A stretch of 64,000 nt of DNA from the NCBI GenBank assembly GCA_014905825.1, contig JACGCN010000022.1, forward strand, positions 682,001 to 746,000, written 5' to 3'. Shown here one piece after another: positions 38,063 to 51,078 of this stretch (position 1 is its first letter; each line of letters begins with the position of its first letter). A program made the translations under genes and the position numbers. Source of the DNA: Lyophyllum atratum (taxonomy: Eukaryota > Basidiomycota > Agaricomycetes > Agaricales > Lyophyllaceae). Below the pieces are notes generated by a model, which did not search any database, was not told the DNA's origin, and was given only the letters and a program-made list of their open reading frames with translations.

Positions 38063-41000
38063 TCAATCATCATACTACGGTCAGGAGTCAGTGAGACAAC
38101 ATCGAAAGTCACGATCGAAAACCTACCACAATGTGAAGCGATCCAGGCCACGCGCTGACCGTCCCACTACGCTGGACATAGAAGTCCGTGGGCGTCTCGT
38201 GAATGTCCTGCGTGAAGCAATGCAGCTTCCCAGCATCGCCCGGCGCCCGGCGGATATTTTTCAGTCTGAACACCACCTTGACGATCTCGGTGATCGTTTG
38301 TTGGGCATACGCCGTACCCGGGCAGTTATGGAAGCCAGCGCCGTTAAGGTTATACGAGGCTGCCGGGCGGTTGGGGTTGACTGTCGTGGGGTCCGGGAAG
38401 TCCAATGGCTAGGAAACACATGATTAGCGCGATTATATATTGGCCACGGTCGGACATACATTGAGATGGGCATTCCTGAAGCTAGCCCAGATGCGATCGC
38501 CAGCCTTGATCTCCATGGGTGGGAGACCTGGGCCTTGCTCGATGTGAGCGTCGACAGCAGCCTCTCTCCACAGACCGGGGAACTGAGGCTTAAGACCTAT
38601 AACAGATACATAAGTTAGTTGATTACAAAGCTGCAAGGCGAGATAACACGCACGCATAGCTTCGCAGACATATCCACGCACAAGGGCGGTGCTCTGGGTA
38701 TCCTTGTTCTTGACCAACTCTACGATATGCTGCCTCTCTTTAGTCCTTGCATCGTCGAGATAGAAATCGACGACGTGGACAGCGGCTTGAGAGTAGTTCG
38801 TAGAGGCGCCAACGGCGACACCGAGGATGTTGCCGATGAGCTCATCGAGAGGCCGGCCAGTGGCCGCGAGTTTGCTGAGGAACGGATAACACGGCTTGTC
38901 GTTCGGCGGCCAGAAGAAGGAAGACGCTTGCATAGCCACCTTACCGACGAAGTTCTGTATAAGAGTTCTTGAGTAGACGAACAGAAAGTTTATCACGAAA
39001 GAGACTAACAGGTGACGAGGATGGGGCGATTTCCATGAGCGACTTGGCGGTGAGTGCGCCGATGATCGTGCCCGCCTGTGTGGCGGATTCGTGGAGCGCG
39101 AAACTGGTTTCGGGCTCGTCGAACGTGAGGAACGTAACCCTAAAGGAAGTCAGTATCACGTTTGTAGCATACGTGTGATTACATACGTGAACTAATGCAA
39201 GTTATGAGTATCAAGATGGATGTAGGAAAGACATACACTCACAAGGGTCGTAAGCATATCAAAGAATTCGTGTTCGGTGTACATGCCAGACGGGTTCTGC
39301 TTGGTCTTCAACGCGATGCCAGTCTACAGGTATGATAAGCAAATGTTGAACTCCGAAAGGAAACGTCGAAACACTGACCAATTTGTCGGCTGCGACATGG
39401 GCAGAGACTATGTTGATGACGTCCTTGACGATATCAACGTAGTTGCCAGAAACGTTAGGGTATCTAATGAAGACATCAACCTACCGCAAATACTTAGCTA
39501 GTTGTTCGACTTACTTCCATGACTTCTCCTGGATCTTCGCCGCGATAGCCGCAGAGAACCAGGCCGCATGTTGGTTCAAGGAATCCTTCTCAGGGAACAG
39601 TGCGTGGAGCACCATCGCCCGATCATTATCGTGCCTACCATCAAGATGAGCACTGGACGAATGAGTTGATAAAAAGAAACGATTGACGTACTTCGCCATC
39701 TCATCGAACATCAGGATAGAGCCATAGCCATACTTCTCATAAATGACCCTGAAGCGGCTCGGGTCGCTGAACACGGCCTTGATGCCAGTGAAAGTGTTGA
39801 GGACCTTGGCAGCAGGGATTGTGGGCGGGTGGTCGAAGGTGTACTTATGATCCAGCTTCTGCTGAGTCAGACTCTGCTTCATCTTCGGAGGTGTGAAGAA
39901 GGGATAGAGAGCGTAGACCGAATTCTGATGGACCATGAATACTAGATAAAAAGCGAGATGTAGAGGACTATACAGACCCAAGGGAAGTGACGAGGAAGGT
40001 GACGGAGAAGGAGCTTGGGAACTAGGGCAAGGTTAGTTGGTGACGCTTAAAACACGACGAAGATAACATACTTTGGCCGCCGGCTCCGCCATTGTTCATG
40101 TCGCGCTGACAGTCGTGGAATCCCCATGTCGTGAGGTTGATCGCTGGTTATGGTATGTTAGCCGTGTAACGAAGCTTCATACGGTGTACACTCACGTGTG
40201 AAATCGCTGGTATAGAACCTATCACCTCGGACTAAGGCAATAGCGTCACCGAGAACACCACGAGTAGTCTATGGTGAGATAAGCAACACGGTGTGCAGAA
40301 AACGGATGCAGGGACATACCGTGTAGCCACAGGCGAAGCGAGATCCGTCGGTCTGAGGCATCGTCGACTCTGCTTGCAGACCAGTCTGTGGAGAAGACGT
40401 CAGCCCACGTCTACATATTACATACAAAGGGGAAGCCGTACGTAGAGCTCCAGATTATCGACATGGCCGTATAGACGACGAGCAGCACCCTATTCGAACA
40501 CGTCAATTACTACAAACCACTTGATGACAGGCAACATACAGCGATCTCGGGGTCCGGGTTCCAGTCCTCGAAGGTCTCAAATTCTAGTGTACGTTAGTTA
40601 GTGACAGTTAAGTACCATCCACCAACTGGTAGACTGACCTTTAAGACCGAGGTACTTCCTGAACTCGTTCATCGTGCAAACGCCCCACGCTCTCGACTGT
40701 TCGATACCCATGATCTCGACGAGACGGAGCACGGGCGGCGTCCCGCGACCACGGAAGGCGCCTGCGGGCTGCTCCGTCGCGCTGTGCAAGATGGCGGCGA
40801 GGTCGTCATCGGAGAATTTACCATCTGGACCTCGCTTGAGGCTGTGGTGATAATATCAGTTATAAGAATTGCGGAAACGGGAGGCGGACGGCATACCCAG
40901 CAAATGTGCGCTCAGCTGGGTTAGCAGCAACGTCCTCGAAGACTTTGGCAATGGTTCCGAGGTCTCGGAGGTCGAGCTAAGGTTGTCATATATAAATTTG

Positions 41001-42760
41001 AGGCCTAGTCTCGAAAGGAAGATACATACCTGATCAAAAGACTTTCCCCCAAATGCGCTATTAAAGACGTCCTCGGTCCACTTCTGGTCCTTTTCGGAGG
41101 TGGTTGCATGCCACTACCGATGACGAAATGTTATAACGTTGCGGCCCGAGGTCCTAAAGCGAATGACTCACGCGGTAAAGGATGTTGAACTCAACACTGA
41201 CGTGGTTACCTTGACCACGAGGAACCTTTAGGGTCTTCGTTTCGATGGGCTAAAGAACATAGGCGGGTCAACCATTGGCAGTAGCGAAGAGAAAGGTAAA
41301 CGTACATCGAAGGCATTCATATTCCAGTTGCACCCCTCGGAGGCGCCTAAGAAGCCCGCGACGTAGTCACCCATGATAGCGCTCATGAAGTGTCCACAGC
41401 TGTCAAGAGCAAGCCTGATGAGGCGAGGAGTGGAAGTGGCTAGCAAAATAACATACTTGACAAGTTTTGCAGTCTGGAAGATCTGCTCATCTTGAATGTT
41501 TCGTTTGTCAGCATCGCTCGGGGGCGGGTCGGACCACAGCCTGCGCTCGTTGATCTTCAGGATCTTCTCAGCGATATACTACGGATTTCACTGCATTGTT
41601 AGAGGGATACAGAGGAGGTCAGAAGGACGGGCGTACATTGTGGTTGCGACTGAACAGGACCAAAAGGACACTGGTCGCAGGTGGCAAGAACATGAGACGC
41701 TCCTCAGAGAAGGCATCGGGAAAGAGCAAGCCACGGCCTGCAGCCTTGTCTCGTACTTTGTCTTGAGCAGTCTGGGCTGGAAGTAGTCGCAACGTCAGTT
41801 GCAGTGTATATATATGTCGAGAAACATGACTTACTGTCGCCGTACAAAGGGCTCAAATCAAGGTAAGAGCTGGCGTTGTTGATGTGGATGTTCTTCCGGT
41901 CAGTACGGAAGAGCGAGTGGGTGACTATAGCGGCAAAAGCAAAGATCAAGCTGGACATCCCTCCAGAGTGTTGTTCGGTCTATGGTATTGATGGTCAGCA
42001 ACGGCGACTTTACAGATGTTGCGAGTTCGTGTACTCACCCCTCTCTTCCGTAGGATGGTATCAAAAATCAAACCAGGATCGGGAAGAGATGACCTAGGGA
42101 GTCCCGCCCTGCCTTGCACACTTCTAGCGTAAGGTTGACCACCGCGTCCCAAGTCTGGATTTTCGAGGTTGTTACCAGCCCCGTCGGCCTGCCTGAAGCA
42201 GTTGGCGGGACCAAGGTACGATGCGGGAGGGTGAGGGACCGTGTTATATAAGGTGTTGATGACGTCATTGTTCATCGTCTTGGCCAGATCGCTGTACGGG
42301 TCGAGGCGAGCAAGAATCCCGAGGCCGGTTGCGAACTATTGGGCAGGTCAGTGAACGACGTGTCGAAGATGTGTGCAAGAACTTACAGCGCCTTTGCGGT
42401 CATCCACAGCAGTTGGATTCCTGACCGAATCCAAGAACGCATCCTAACAAATGTTAGTACACAAGCTACGGGAAAACAACCACTACTAACAACATGGCTT
42501 GGGTCAGGCTTGAACCCGCCTTTGGCCTGGAACGCTTGTACCTACAGAATCAAGTCAGTACAATGCTGAAAAGACTAGCGTAGTACACGTACTCGATTGA
42601 CGAGATTAGAAACAGCAGAATGGCCCTCGCGGTTGTCAGCCGGGTCGGTGGTGATCTGCCAGTCGTAGTACCCAGTGGGAGCCTCTGGAAGTGGGCGCTT
42701 CTTGAGGTAGATAGCGTCAGCGCCCATCGTCAACGCTTGTGCGGCAGTGATATCGGCCAT
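38063..42760 (-). CDS. ppo: Ppo-type fatty acid dioxygenase / linoleate diol synthase-like (haem peroxidase + P450)
   Basis: A large, intron-rich gene (more than 20 short exons). It starts MADITAAQALTMGADAIYL at 42760. The end is a 12-nt exon (38074-38063, YDD*) after a GTAGGT...CCGTAG intron, giving ...SLHIVYDD. The N-terminal haem peroxidase part shows TVPHPPASYLGP, FRQADGAGNN, distal His in IVTHSLFRTD, SSYLDLSPLYG, EGCNWNMNAF, and YRWHAT with the catalytic Tyr and proximal His. Then come HSATEQPAGAFRGRGTP and GIEQSRAWGVCTMNEFRKYL. The C-terminal P450-like part shows GNILGVAVGASTNYSQAAVH (I helix with the N..Q element of diol synthases) and NLNGAGFHNCPGTAYAQQ with the haem-thiolate Cys. Ppo enzymes make hydroperoxides of linoleic or oleic acid and isomerise them to diols, oxylipin signals in fungal development. 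Regiospecificity cannot be told. Divergent from DUF2235 copy B. Confidence 0.87.
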
Positions 42761-42805
42761 GGTGATATCGATAGTTGGTATCCCTGCCCCCTCTCTTGAC
42801 TGTCG

Positions 42806-42814
42806 TTTATAAAG
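42806..42814 (-). promoter_or_regulatory. Candidate TATA box of the Ppo gene
   Basis: TTTATAAA-type site on the minus strand, about 50 nt upstream of the ATG at 42760. Confidence 0.45.
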
Positions 42815-43699
42815 GACGTGAAGACGTGCGTGTATGGGAACAGAGGGCGCTGAGCCGACCTGGGACCGAGATCAGGGAAGTCAGAACTGCCGCTTTCCCA
42901 TTCTTCCTGTCAGATGCGCGTACAACGTAAGGGTGCACATGACAAGGGTAATGCAAACCCTTCTAGAGTCCTTGATTGGCACAAAATTAACTTCAGCCTC
43001 CCATTCTCCGCAGCCTATTCGGCTATAAGGCGTCCATCGATCCGGAAGCCTTCAGAACGCTTCCTTCCTATCGAGACCAATCAGTCGGCCAGTGGTTATC
43101 GATATCAGGCGTCGAGCATACCATGTTGTCCATCCATTTCGCTGTTTCGGCAGAGCCTAACTGGGTTGGTTCTTTGACCTCCAGTCAATCGATTATGTGT
43201 GGTGCAATTGGAAGCCAGAAAGAGCAAACGCTTCAAACGGTGGAAATGAGTTGTTTGCATATGTTTTTCCCCTTTCGCTTAGTCTTATGACTGGCACTTG
43301 TCTTGTTCTGCATCTTCGTATCGATCAGAAAGCTTGGAAAGGCTAGCTAGAACGTCGGGTGAGCCGACATGTGTTGCATTCGGACATATGGGCGGTGGGG
43401 GCCTCGGTGGGCCATGCACCGACCATGCACCTTGTCAAGATGATTGTGCATGACGCAGGTTACAGTTCCAACTCCAACCGAACACGACGACCCGAACTCA
43501 GGAAACTTAGTCGTGACTAGCATGATTGAGGCCTTCGAATTGTTATTTCTCGCTCCATTCTTCTTATCTTGTCAAGATCCTTGTTCAATCTGCAAAACCA
43601 ACCGAATACGGCGGATCGAACTTCTCAGGAAAGATAGAGTCGCGACCTACATAACCGAGCCTCAAGGATGGACATTTTTTCGCTCCCTCGTCCTCGATC
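42815..43699. other. Divergent promoter region, Ppo (-) / DUF2235 copy B (+)
   Basis: About 0.9 kb between two start codons pointing apart. No gene is supported; open frames are short and motif-free. The equivalent interval of the duplicated pair is 47095-47860. Confidence 0.5.
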
Positions 43700-45749
43700 A
43701 TGACATCCCCTGAAATCTTGGACCATGCTCATGAAGCATCCGCTTCCTCCCTCACATCTACAATCACCGGAAGTCCCCAGGCTTCAACCTTCGCCGCGGC
43801 AGGTATAGCGTCGCAATTTCCCAAGACCATTCCTCCTTCAAGCTCTGCGCGGACTCTTGTCCTATGTTTCGACGGCACGGGAGATCAGTCAGTATCGTTG
43901 CCTCTTAGGTCTTTATTTCCATTCATGAAGGCATTATAGGTTCGATTCGGATGTATGGTTTGTTCTATCAGCGGCTCCAAGAGACTCTCTAACCATGTGG
44001 TAGAACTCTAATATCGTCGAATTCTTCACGATGTTGAAAAAGGATGACAGAGATAAACAGATGGTCTACTATCAGGTATGAATCAAATGACGCGAGAAGA
44101 AACGGTCTTGAATATTGTCCTAATTGTAGGCTGGAATTGGTACCTACACCTCTCCGCAAATCGCTACGCCTCTCGCGGCGAAATTCTCAAAAGTACGTTT
44201 CGCCGACGCGATACATCCATTGTGTATCTCAACCGTTCTGTAGACCCTCGACGAAGCTGTCGCGTGGAATCTCTCCTCGCATGTGATGGGTATAGCAACA
44301 CCTATTCGCATCAACATAAACTAATCCGTGCAATTTTTAGACGGTTATGAGTTCCTTATGCAGAACTGTGCGTACCACCTTCGTTTGAGCCAACTGTCGC
44401 ATGCCTTACAGATTTCTGTTCAGACAAAGCCGGAGACCGTATCTGCATCTTTGGTTTCTCAAGAGGTGCTTACACGGCCCGCGGCCTCGCGGGTATGATT
44501 CACAAGGTACTTATCGACTCATATGGTGCCGCCTTCTTATTAATAGTCTATTCTAGGTGGGGTTATTGCCCGCCTGCAATCATCAGCAAGTGCCCTTCGC
44601 ATACAAGATGTTCACGCGTGTCGACGAAACTGGTTGGAAGCAGTCGAACGCTTTCAAGAAAGCTTTCTCCGTTGACGTCCCTATTGAATTCCTTGGCGTC
44701 TGGTGAGTCTGATATTCTCCTATCACCGCTCTTCCCACCACTAACCCCCATCGACGCAGGGATACCGTGAACTCTGTCGGCCTCATACCCCGCCGCCTCC
44801 CTTTTACAACATCGAACACCATCGTCCGCACCTTCCGACACGCGATCGCACTCGACGAACGCCGTGCAAAGTTCAAGCCCAATCTGTGGAACCGACCCAA
44901 CGCCAAAGAATCTAAGTTGGGTGTCGATGGGCAGAAACCCGACGTCCCTAAGGTACCGAAGGTCAAACCTCCCAAGCCAGATGGGGTACATAAGCCAGAA
45001 AAGAAACACACGCTCCGGAAAATGGAGGTGAAATATTCGGGACACTCTGAACAACCGACTGATATCGAGGAGGTCTGGTTTGCGGGGTGCCATTGCGGTG
45101 AATACCAACCATCTAGTTCGTACTCTGCTATGATGCTTATTGATAATGTGTTGCAGATGTGGGCGGCGGCTCGGTGGACAACGGAACTCCAAACACGCTC
45201 GCGCGTATTCCTCTACGATGGATGATCCGCGAGTGCTTCAAAGCTGACACTGGTATCATGTTCATCTCAGAAAGCATGCGAGGTGTAGGCCTCGACCCTG
45301 CCAGCCTCTACCCCTACGTCCAGTTGCGCCCGCCTCCCGTCCCCGTCGCCGGCGCGCAGATCCAGACCATCCCATCTGCCACCGCGCAGAAGCCACATTT
45401 CGCAGACGTCGATACACTCATCGACGTGTACAAGTCTGAAGAGGAGCATGAGCTGCTGGATGCCATGTCGCCGATATACGACCAGCTCAGCCTCGCCTGG
45501 TTCTGGTGGGCACTCGAGCTGCTCCCGATGAAGCAGCACTTCCAGAAAAGCGACAACTCGTGGGATTCGTACCTCGGCTTGAACCTTGGTCGAGGTCGCT
45601 TCATCCCGAGGCAGAAGAAGGGTATTGTCAAGGTACATCGGTCCGTTAAGATGCGGATGGAGGCACATCACGCCAATGGGGAGCCGTACAAACCGAAAGC
45701 GTCCTTCGATACTGCGCTTGCACTGGGTAATGTGCAGTGGATTGACTGA
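43700..45749 (+). CDS. DUF2235 (Tle1-like) alpha/beta hydrolase, copy B
   Basis: Same exon plan as copies A and C. Start ATG 43700 (MTSPEILDHAHEASASSLTS). Exon 1 ends in LVLCFDGTGDQ, followed by the 13-nt microexon encoding FDSD, then NSNIVEFFTMLKKDD. Further on: GIGTYTSPQIATP, GYEFLMQN, the elbow GFSRGAYTARGLAG, GLLPACNHQQVPFAYKMF, DTVNSVGLIPRRLPF, and the last exon VGGGSVDNGTPNTLARIPLR to GNVQWID. Length is roughly 530 residues. The Ser of GFSRG is the expected nucleophile and the DGTGD loop is family-typical. No signal peptide or transmembrane span, so probably intracellular. Phospholipase activity is known for bacterial Tle1 relatives, not shown for this fungal branch. It lies head-to-head with the Ppo gene. 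Confidence 0.87.
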
Positions 45750-45949
45750 TTACCTACACATTGCTACATCTATGCGTTACATATGTACTAAAATAAACTC
45801 TGTCGCACGTCGGTGATGCACCCTTTGCGTGAGTCATTCGGCAACCTTACAACATCATAACGAGGACGACCAGATATACTATACAAGGAGAATGAAGACG
45901 GACGAGAACTGAAGTCGGCGGAGAGTCACTTTGAGGCTCAATCATCGTA

Positions 45950-47094
45950 CTAAGCATACAGCAGATCAGGTTGTGGATAAGTAAAAAGAACCGTCGCACT
46001 TTCTCCAAGCTGAAAACAGCCTTGACGATCTCGGTGATTGTTCGATAGGAGACAGTTGTGGAAGCCGGTGCCATTCAGATTGTACGACGCAAGAGATCGG
46101 TTAGGGTTGACCGCTGTTGGGTCGGATAACTCGGCAGGCTGTCAGGGGACATGAAGTTTGAGAATCAAGGCAGGGGGAGGGGCATGACATCGGCAACTTG
46201 TACGTACGTTTAAATGGGCGTTCCTGTCAGTGGCTCGGAGTCGATCGCCAACTTTAATTTGCATTGGGAGAAGACCCGGTCCCTGGTCAATCGTATGTAG
46301 CATCAACGACAGCCTCCCCCCAAAGCCCGCGAATTGCGGTGTCAGACCGAGACTCGCAACTTGATACCCGCGAACCGTCCACATCGTACGTGTACCCACG
46401 TATAGCCTCGCAGACGTAGCCACGAAGCAACTACACTCTTACCGCATCGTCTTTGCCTACTAGTTCAACGACCTGCTGCTTCTCTTAAGCCCGAGCGTCA
46501 TCGAGATAGACGTCAGTAACATTGACAGCGCCAGCGCCATGTGCCCAATTCGCAGAAGGGCGAACAGCAATGCCCAGAATATTACCGAGGAATATGTTAT
46601 ACAGGAGGAATAGGCCCCCGTAAAGTGTCACTTAAGAGCAACATCAGAACGGGTTAGTACATCGGCGTCAAAGGCGGGCGAGGAGGTGGTATGAGAATCC
46701 GTACATCAAACGCGTTCATATTCCAGTTGCATCCTTCAGAGGAAGCTAAGAAGCCGTCAATAATCGCCCATGATGGTGCTCATGAAGTGATCGTAGCTGT
46801 AGAAAAGTATTATGTCGCGGCGGAAGTTTGGGCTATGAGAAAGAACACACTTGTCGAGTTTGGCAGTCTGAAAGATTTGCTCGTCTTGACGCGCTTGTCG
46901 ACGTCGGTAGGAGGTTTTTCGCTCGTTTTTCTTCAGCATCTTGTTGGCAACGTACTGACCATGTTGAACAGTTTAGATCCTGATAAATTGGTTATGGGAA
47001 GAAGAACGGGACATGGAAATGGCGGTGGGCGGCTTCTCAGATAGACTGCATCTGCTCCCATAGAAAGCGCTTGCGCAGCAGTGATGTCCGCCAT
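45950..47094 (-). pseudogene. Degenerate second Ppo gene
   Basis: Three separated pieces match the intact Ppo. (1) The first exon at 47094 downwards: MADITAAQALSMGADAVYL. (2) The peroxidase stretch at about 46990-46690: HFMSTIMGDY then a frame shift relative to the intact gene, and EGCNWNMNAFDV. (3) The P450 stretch at about 46610-45950: GNILGIAVRPSANW, then YLDDARA followed by a TAA stop, GLTPQFAGF, PTAVNPNRSLASYNLNGTGFHNC, and a break directly after the haem Cys before RTITEIVKAVFSLEKVRR. Most of the gene between the pieces is deleted. It has the same position and direction relative to DUF2235 copy C as the intact Ppo has to copy B. Confidence 0.88.
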
Positions 47095-47860
47095 GGCTGG
47101 AAGGCTGACAAGGTAGGTGGGTATGGAAATGCGTCCTCGTTTATCGACTCATAGAATTTTAGAACAGGACTCAACGATGCCATAAAGATTAGAATCCACC
47201 GGTCTATCTCAAGGAAGACAGTATGCCGAGAGTATTCTTCCCGAAGCCAACTGTTTGAGCCGTCATATGCGCATTTGTTCCAGAAGGATCGGTCGTGTGT
47301 TCAGCCGCGCCGTGTCTGATACTAATAGCGGAGGCGGTCGCTGGCAAAAAGAATTCGTGGGTTACAATATCGAGTATGGGTAGGACGCATGGTACGCTCA
47401 GCCTCCGTCTAACATATTGGCAGTCGATGTCGATGTCATAGAAGTCGTCGTGCAATTACTCAACAGCCTGCTCAAGGTTGTTGGACGGATAGGGACGGAT
47501 TATCGAACAAAACCTCATCAGATCTTTCAATCGCCGCCCAAACTAGAAAAATCTATCTTGTCACGAATCTTTCAATTTGTGACTGTCGACGTCGTTTCAA
47601 TCTGACCGTGATCATCAGGTCATCTGCCCGACTTCACGGCAGAATCATATCTCCTGAGTCCAGATGGAGAGAGGCGCAGGGAAGCGCATGGGCCGTAAGG
47701 ACATATCGATTCTGGCATAGGAAATGTTCTGAAGAAGCTCTGTCACAGCACGCTAAATGAAGGGCGGTTGGATGGCTTTCGCTTCCCAACACAATTGGAT
47801 GTTCACAATGGGTATATAATCGCAGGTTCGATTTCCACCCTCCTTACCTGCCTTTCAACG
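47095..47860. other. Divergent promoter region, Ppo pseudogene (-) / DUF2235 copy C (+)
   Basis: About 770 bp. Apart from the TATA-like site at 47813-47819 nothing specific is seen; short open frames lack motifs. Confidence 0.45.
47813..47819 (+). promoter_or_regulatory. Candidate TATA box of DUF2235 copy C
   Basis: TATATAA, about 45 nt upstream of the ATG at 47861. Confidence 0.45.
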
Positions 47861-50009
47861 ATGTCCTCTGAACCTGTTAACCACGTTCAGGACGCGTCTT
47901 TATCATCGGTCCTGAGCGATACTGCAACGGTCACTGGTAGCCCTCAAGCATCTACATTTACTGGTGCAAGTGTCGGCGGTTCGGAGTTTCCGAAGACGAT
48001 CCCTCCCACAAGTCTAGGACGAGCACTAGTTCTCTGCTTTGATGGCACCGGAGACCAGTAAGTTACTCTGATGCTTGAATTTTCGCACCTGCTAAGCACC
48101 CCATTTGTAGGTTTGATTCCGATGTAGGTGCATAGCGACTAGAAGCGTATCAATTCCTCACTTCGCCCGCAGAACTCAAATATCGTTGAGCTGTTTACGA
48201 TGTTGAAGAAAGACGACCGCGACAAGCAAATGGTTTACTATCAGGCAAGTCATATTGTGTCATGCTATCAGAATCGGATTACAACAGTTTTACACTAGGC
48301 TGGTATTGGGACATACACATCGCCACAAGTCGCAACTCCGTTGGCGGCTAAGATCTCCAAGGCATGTGACGTCTATCTTTGACATTTCGACAGTTGCTTA
48401 TCCGTGATTCTAGACTATGGATGAAGCTATAGCATGGAATTTATCGGCACATGTCATGGGTACGCTAGTGCCTCACTTATCCACTCGCGAATTATATTGA
48501 TGTCCTGCGCGGACGGATACGAGTTCCTCATGCAGAACTGTACGTCTTGCTCCTAGCACACCAGAAATACATCTCACGTACTTCTTACGCTATTAATTTA
48601 GACAAAGCTGGAGATCGTATTTGCATTTTTGGCTTTTCCCGAGGGGCTTACACTGCCCGAGGTCTCGCTGGAATGATCCACAAAGTACGTTCGCGGCCAT
48701 CTTTACGTTGCCTTTCTGGCGTTCTGATCACGCCACAGGTGGGCTTACTACCGGCTTGTAATCACCAACAAGTTCCATTTGCCTACAAGATGTTTACTCG
48801 CGCCGATGATCTTGGCTGGAAGCAATCTAACGCGTTCAAGAAAGCTTTCTCCGTTGATGTACCCATCGAGTTCATCGGAGTATGGTAAGTCTGTCAACGT
48901 ACTTCCGAGGTCCTCGCCATGCCGATCACAGTATGTATCAGGGATACTGTCAACTCTGTCGGACTGATTCCCCGCCGCCTCCCGTTCACAACGTCCAACA
49001 CTATCGTCCGCACCTTCAGACATGCCGTTGCCCTCGACGAGCGTCGCGCCAAGTTCAAGGCAAACCTGTGGAATCGTCCTACCGTCCAGGAGTCGACCCT
49101 CGGTGTCGATGGACAGAAGCCTGATGTCTCCCACTTGGCAGAGGCAACAACTACCAAACCAGGCCTACCAGATAAGAAGAAACACGCTGTGAAGCAGAAC
49201 TCGCTGAAAGCCTTGGAGCAGAGATATGCAGGGAAGTCGGACCGCCCCACTGACATCGAAGAGGTATGATTTTTCCATCACAAATGTATTGGTGGAAAGC
49301 TGACTTCGGTGATGTTCAGGTCTGGTTTGCTGGATGTCATTGTGGTAAGTCTACAACGGTATATTGCATCTAGAAGAGACGGGACTAAATGATACCTCCT
49401 ATAGACGTCGGCGGTGGCTCGGTTGACAACGGCACCCCTCACACACTCGCCCGCATCACTCTCCGATGGATGATCCGCGAGTGCTTCAAGAGCGAAACCG
49501 GGATCATGTTCACCACTGAGGGCCTGCGCGGCGCCGGTCTCGATCCCGCCAGCCTCTACCCATACGTTCAGAAGCGTCCACCCCCCCTCCCCGTCACCGG
49601 CTTGCAGCTCCAAAAGATTCCCTCGGCTAAGACCCAGAAGCTGCAGCACTTCGCAGACGTCGACAATCTCGTCGATATTCACATGTCTGAGGAGGATCAC
49701 GAGCTCCACGACGCCATGTCCCCCATCTACGACCAGCTCAGCCTCGCATGGTTCTGGTGGCTGCTCGAGCTTATTCCGATGAAGCAGCACTTCCAGAAAA
49801 GCGAAGACGACTCATGGGCGTGGTACCTTGGCATGAACCTCGGCAGGGGCCGCTTCATCCCCAAGCAGAAGAGGACTAGACATAAGATCAAAGTCCATCG
49901 TAGCGTGCAGCTGCGGATGGCTGCAGCGTACCCGGGCGGCGCAAAGTATGTGCCAGCGGCGTCATTCCAGACTGCGCTCGACCTCGGGAACGTGGAATGG
50001 GTCGACTGA
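47861..50009 (+). CDS. DUF2235 (Tle1-like) alpha/beta hydrolase, copy C
   Basis: Closest to copy B in sequence and exon plan. Start ATG 47861 (MSSEPVNHVQDASLSSVLSD). Exon 1 ends LVLCFDGTGDQ; the microexon FDSD is followed by NSNIVELFTMLKKDD, GIGTYTSPQVATP, MDEAIAWNLSAHVMG, GYEFLMQN and the elbow GFSRGAYTARGLAG. Then come GLLPACNHQQVPFAYKMF, VPIEFIGVW, DTVNSVGLIPRRLPF, PTDIEEV, WFAGCHC and the last exon from VGGGSVDNGTPHTLARITLR to LGNVEWVD. The linker between DGQKPDV and PTDIEEV differs in length among the three copies and is Lys-rich. Function as for copies A and B: probable serine hydrolase, perhaps acting on phospholipids (inference). Its divergent partner is the dead Ppo copy. Confidence 0.87.
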
Positions 50010-51078
50010 TTGGCGCATGTACCTAACCTCTTGACGTGTATTTTAATTTTACCTCACTGAATTGTATGTATTCGTTCAAAGTCGCCCCGAACAAGTGCCA
50101 GTTTCTTGATGAACGTCGTCGGCTCGAGTCCCTTGCTTGCGCTGATAAGAAGATCCACTCCGACTGGTGGCTAAGGAGAGACTATCTCTGGCTATCCTTA
50201 TGCGTCACTAGTCCGGCACTAAGTATAATCATAATATAATGCAGGGGCGCGTCGGCTGTTCACATGTCTGAAAGACTCAATTTCATTCTCGACATCCGCA
50301 TACAGGTCGAGACCTCGTGATTCTCAATTCATCAACGCAATCGCATGTCTGTCAATCTGTTCAACACAGATATCATTTCGAACCCTGCATCTCACGAGAA
50401 CCAACGCGACCGGCGCCCAAGCCTCAAAGGGCTTAAGCACCAGCAGAACCTCGCGGACTTCTCATCAACGGGACAAGGCTGCGGTCATAGGATATGCCGA
50501 GAGGCTGATGAGACTCCGTCAGGGTATATGACGAGAATAGCGCAGGAGACTTACCATAACCTCGCACGAAGATCATTCTCTAAGCTTCTTCGTCTCAGCA
50601 TATCATGAAGCACGCATCTCACGACCCTGGGAGAGCTGATGCGCCTCAGTGAACTCATCGAATCCGTTTACACACCTCGTACGGCGTACCACGATCAAAA
50701 CATGGCTTTCAGCTGTTTTGGCTTGATGGTGTCGCTCATCTGTCGTAGGACCGATCCCGCTTCGAGCGCGCAGGCTCAAGATCTCATCACTTCGCGCAAT
50801 CCCGAGGCCGAACAATGTAAGTACCAGTGTTCGGGAAGACACAGGAAGGAATTGGGGTTAGTTCGGGCTTTAGATGACAGGATTTGAATTGAAAGATTCT
50901 CAAGGCCACATCACAGGCAGGGTCTGAAGCTAGAGAACGCCAGCTAAGTACGTTATGCAGGGATAAGTCACTATGGTCCGTCACACTTTTCCCGAGTCTG
51001 TGGTGTGGAAGACATGTGAATCGACTTGGTATCGATCGCAGATGAGCTCTCACCCCAGCACATACTGTATATCCCACT
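50010..51078. other. Convergent spacer of about 1.07 kb
   Basis: Between the stop of DUF2235 copy C (+) and the stop of the membrane protein gene (-). I saw no motif-bearing ORF or clear repeat. An unrecognised small gene cannot be excluded. Confidence 0.4.

Noticed and set aside
44563..45192. Long antisense ORFs over DUF2235 copies B and C (also 45267-45671, 48748-49134 and 49278-49790)
   Set aside because: They recur at the same place in each paralogue because codon use leaves the antisense strand open; their residues show no motif and they conflict with the clear spliced genes.
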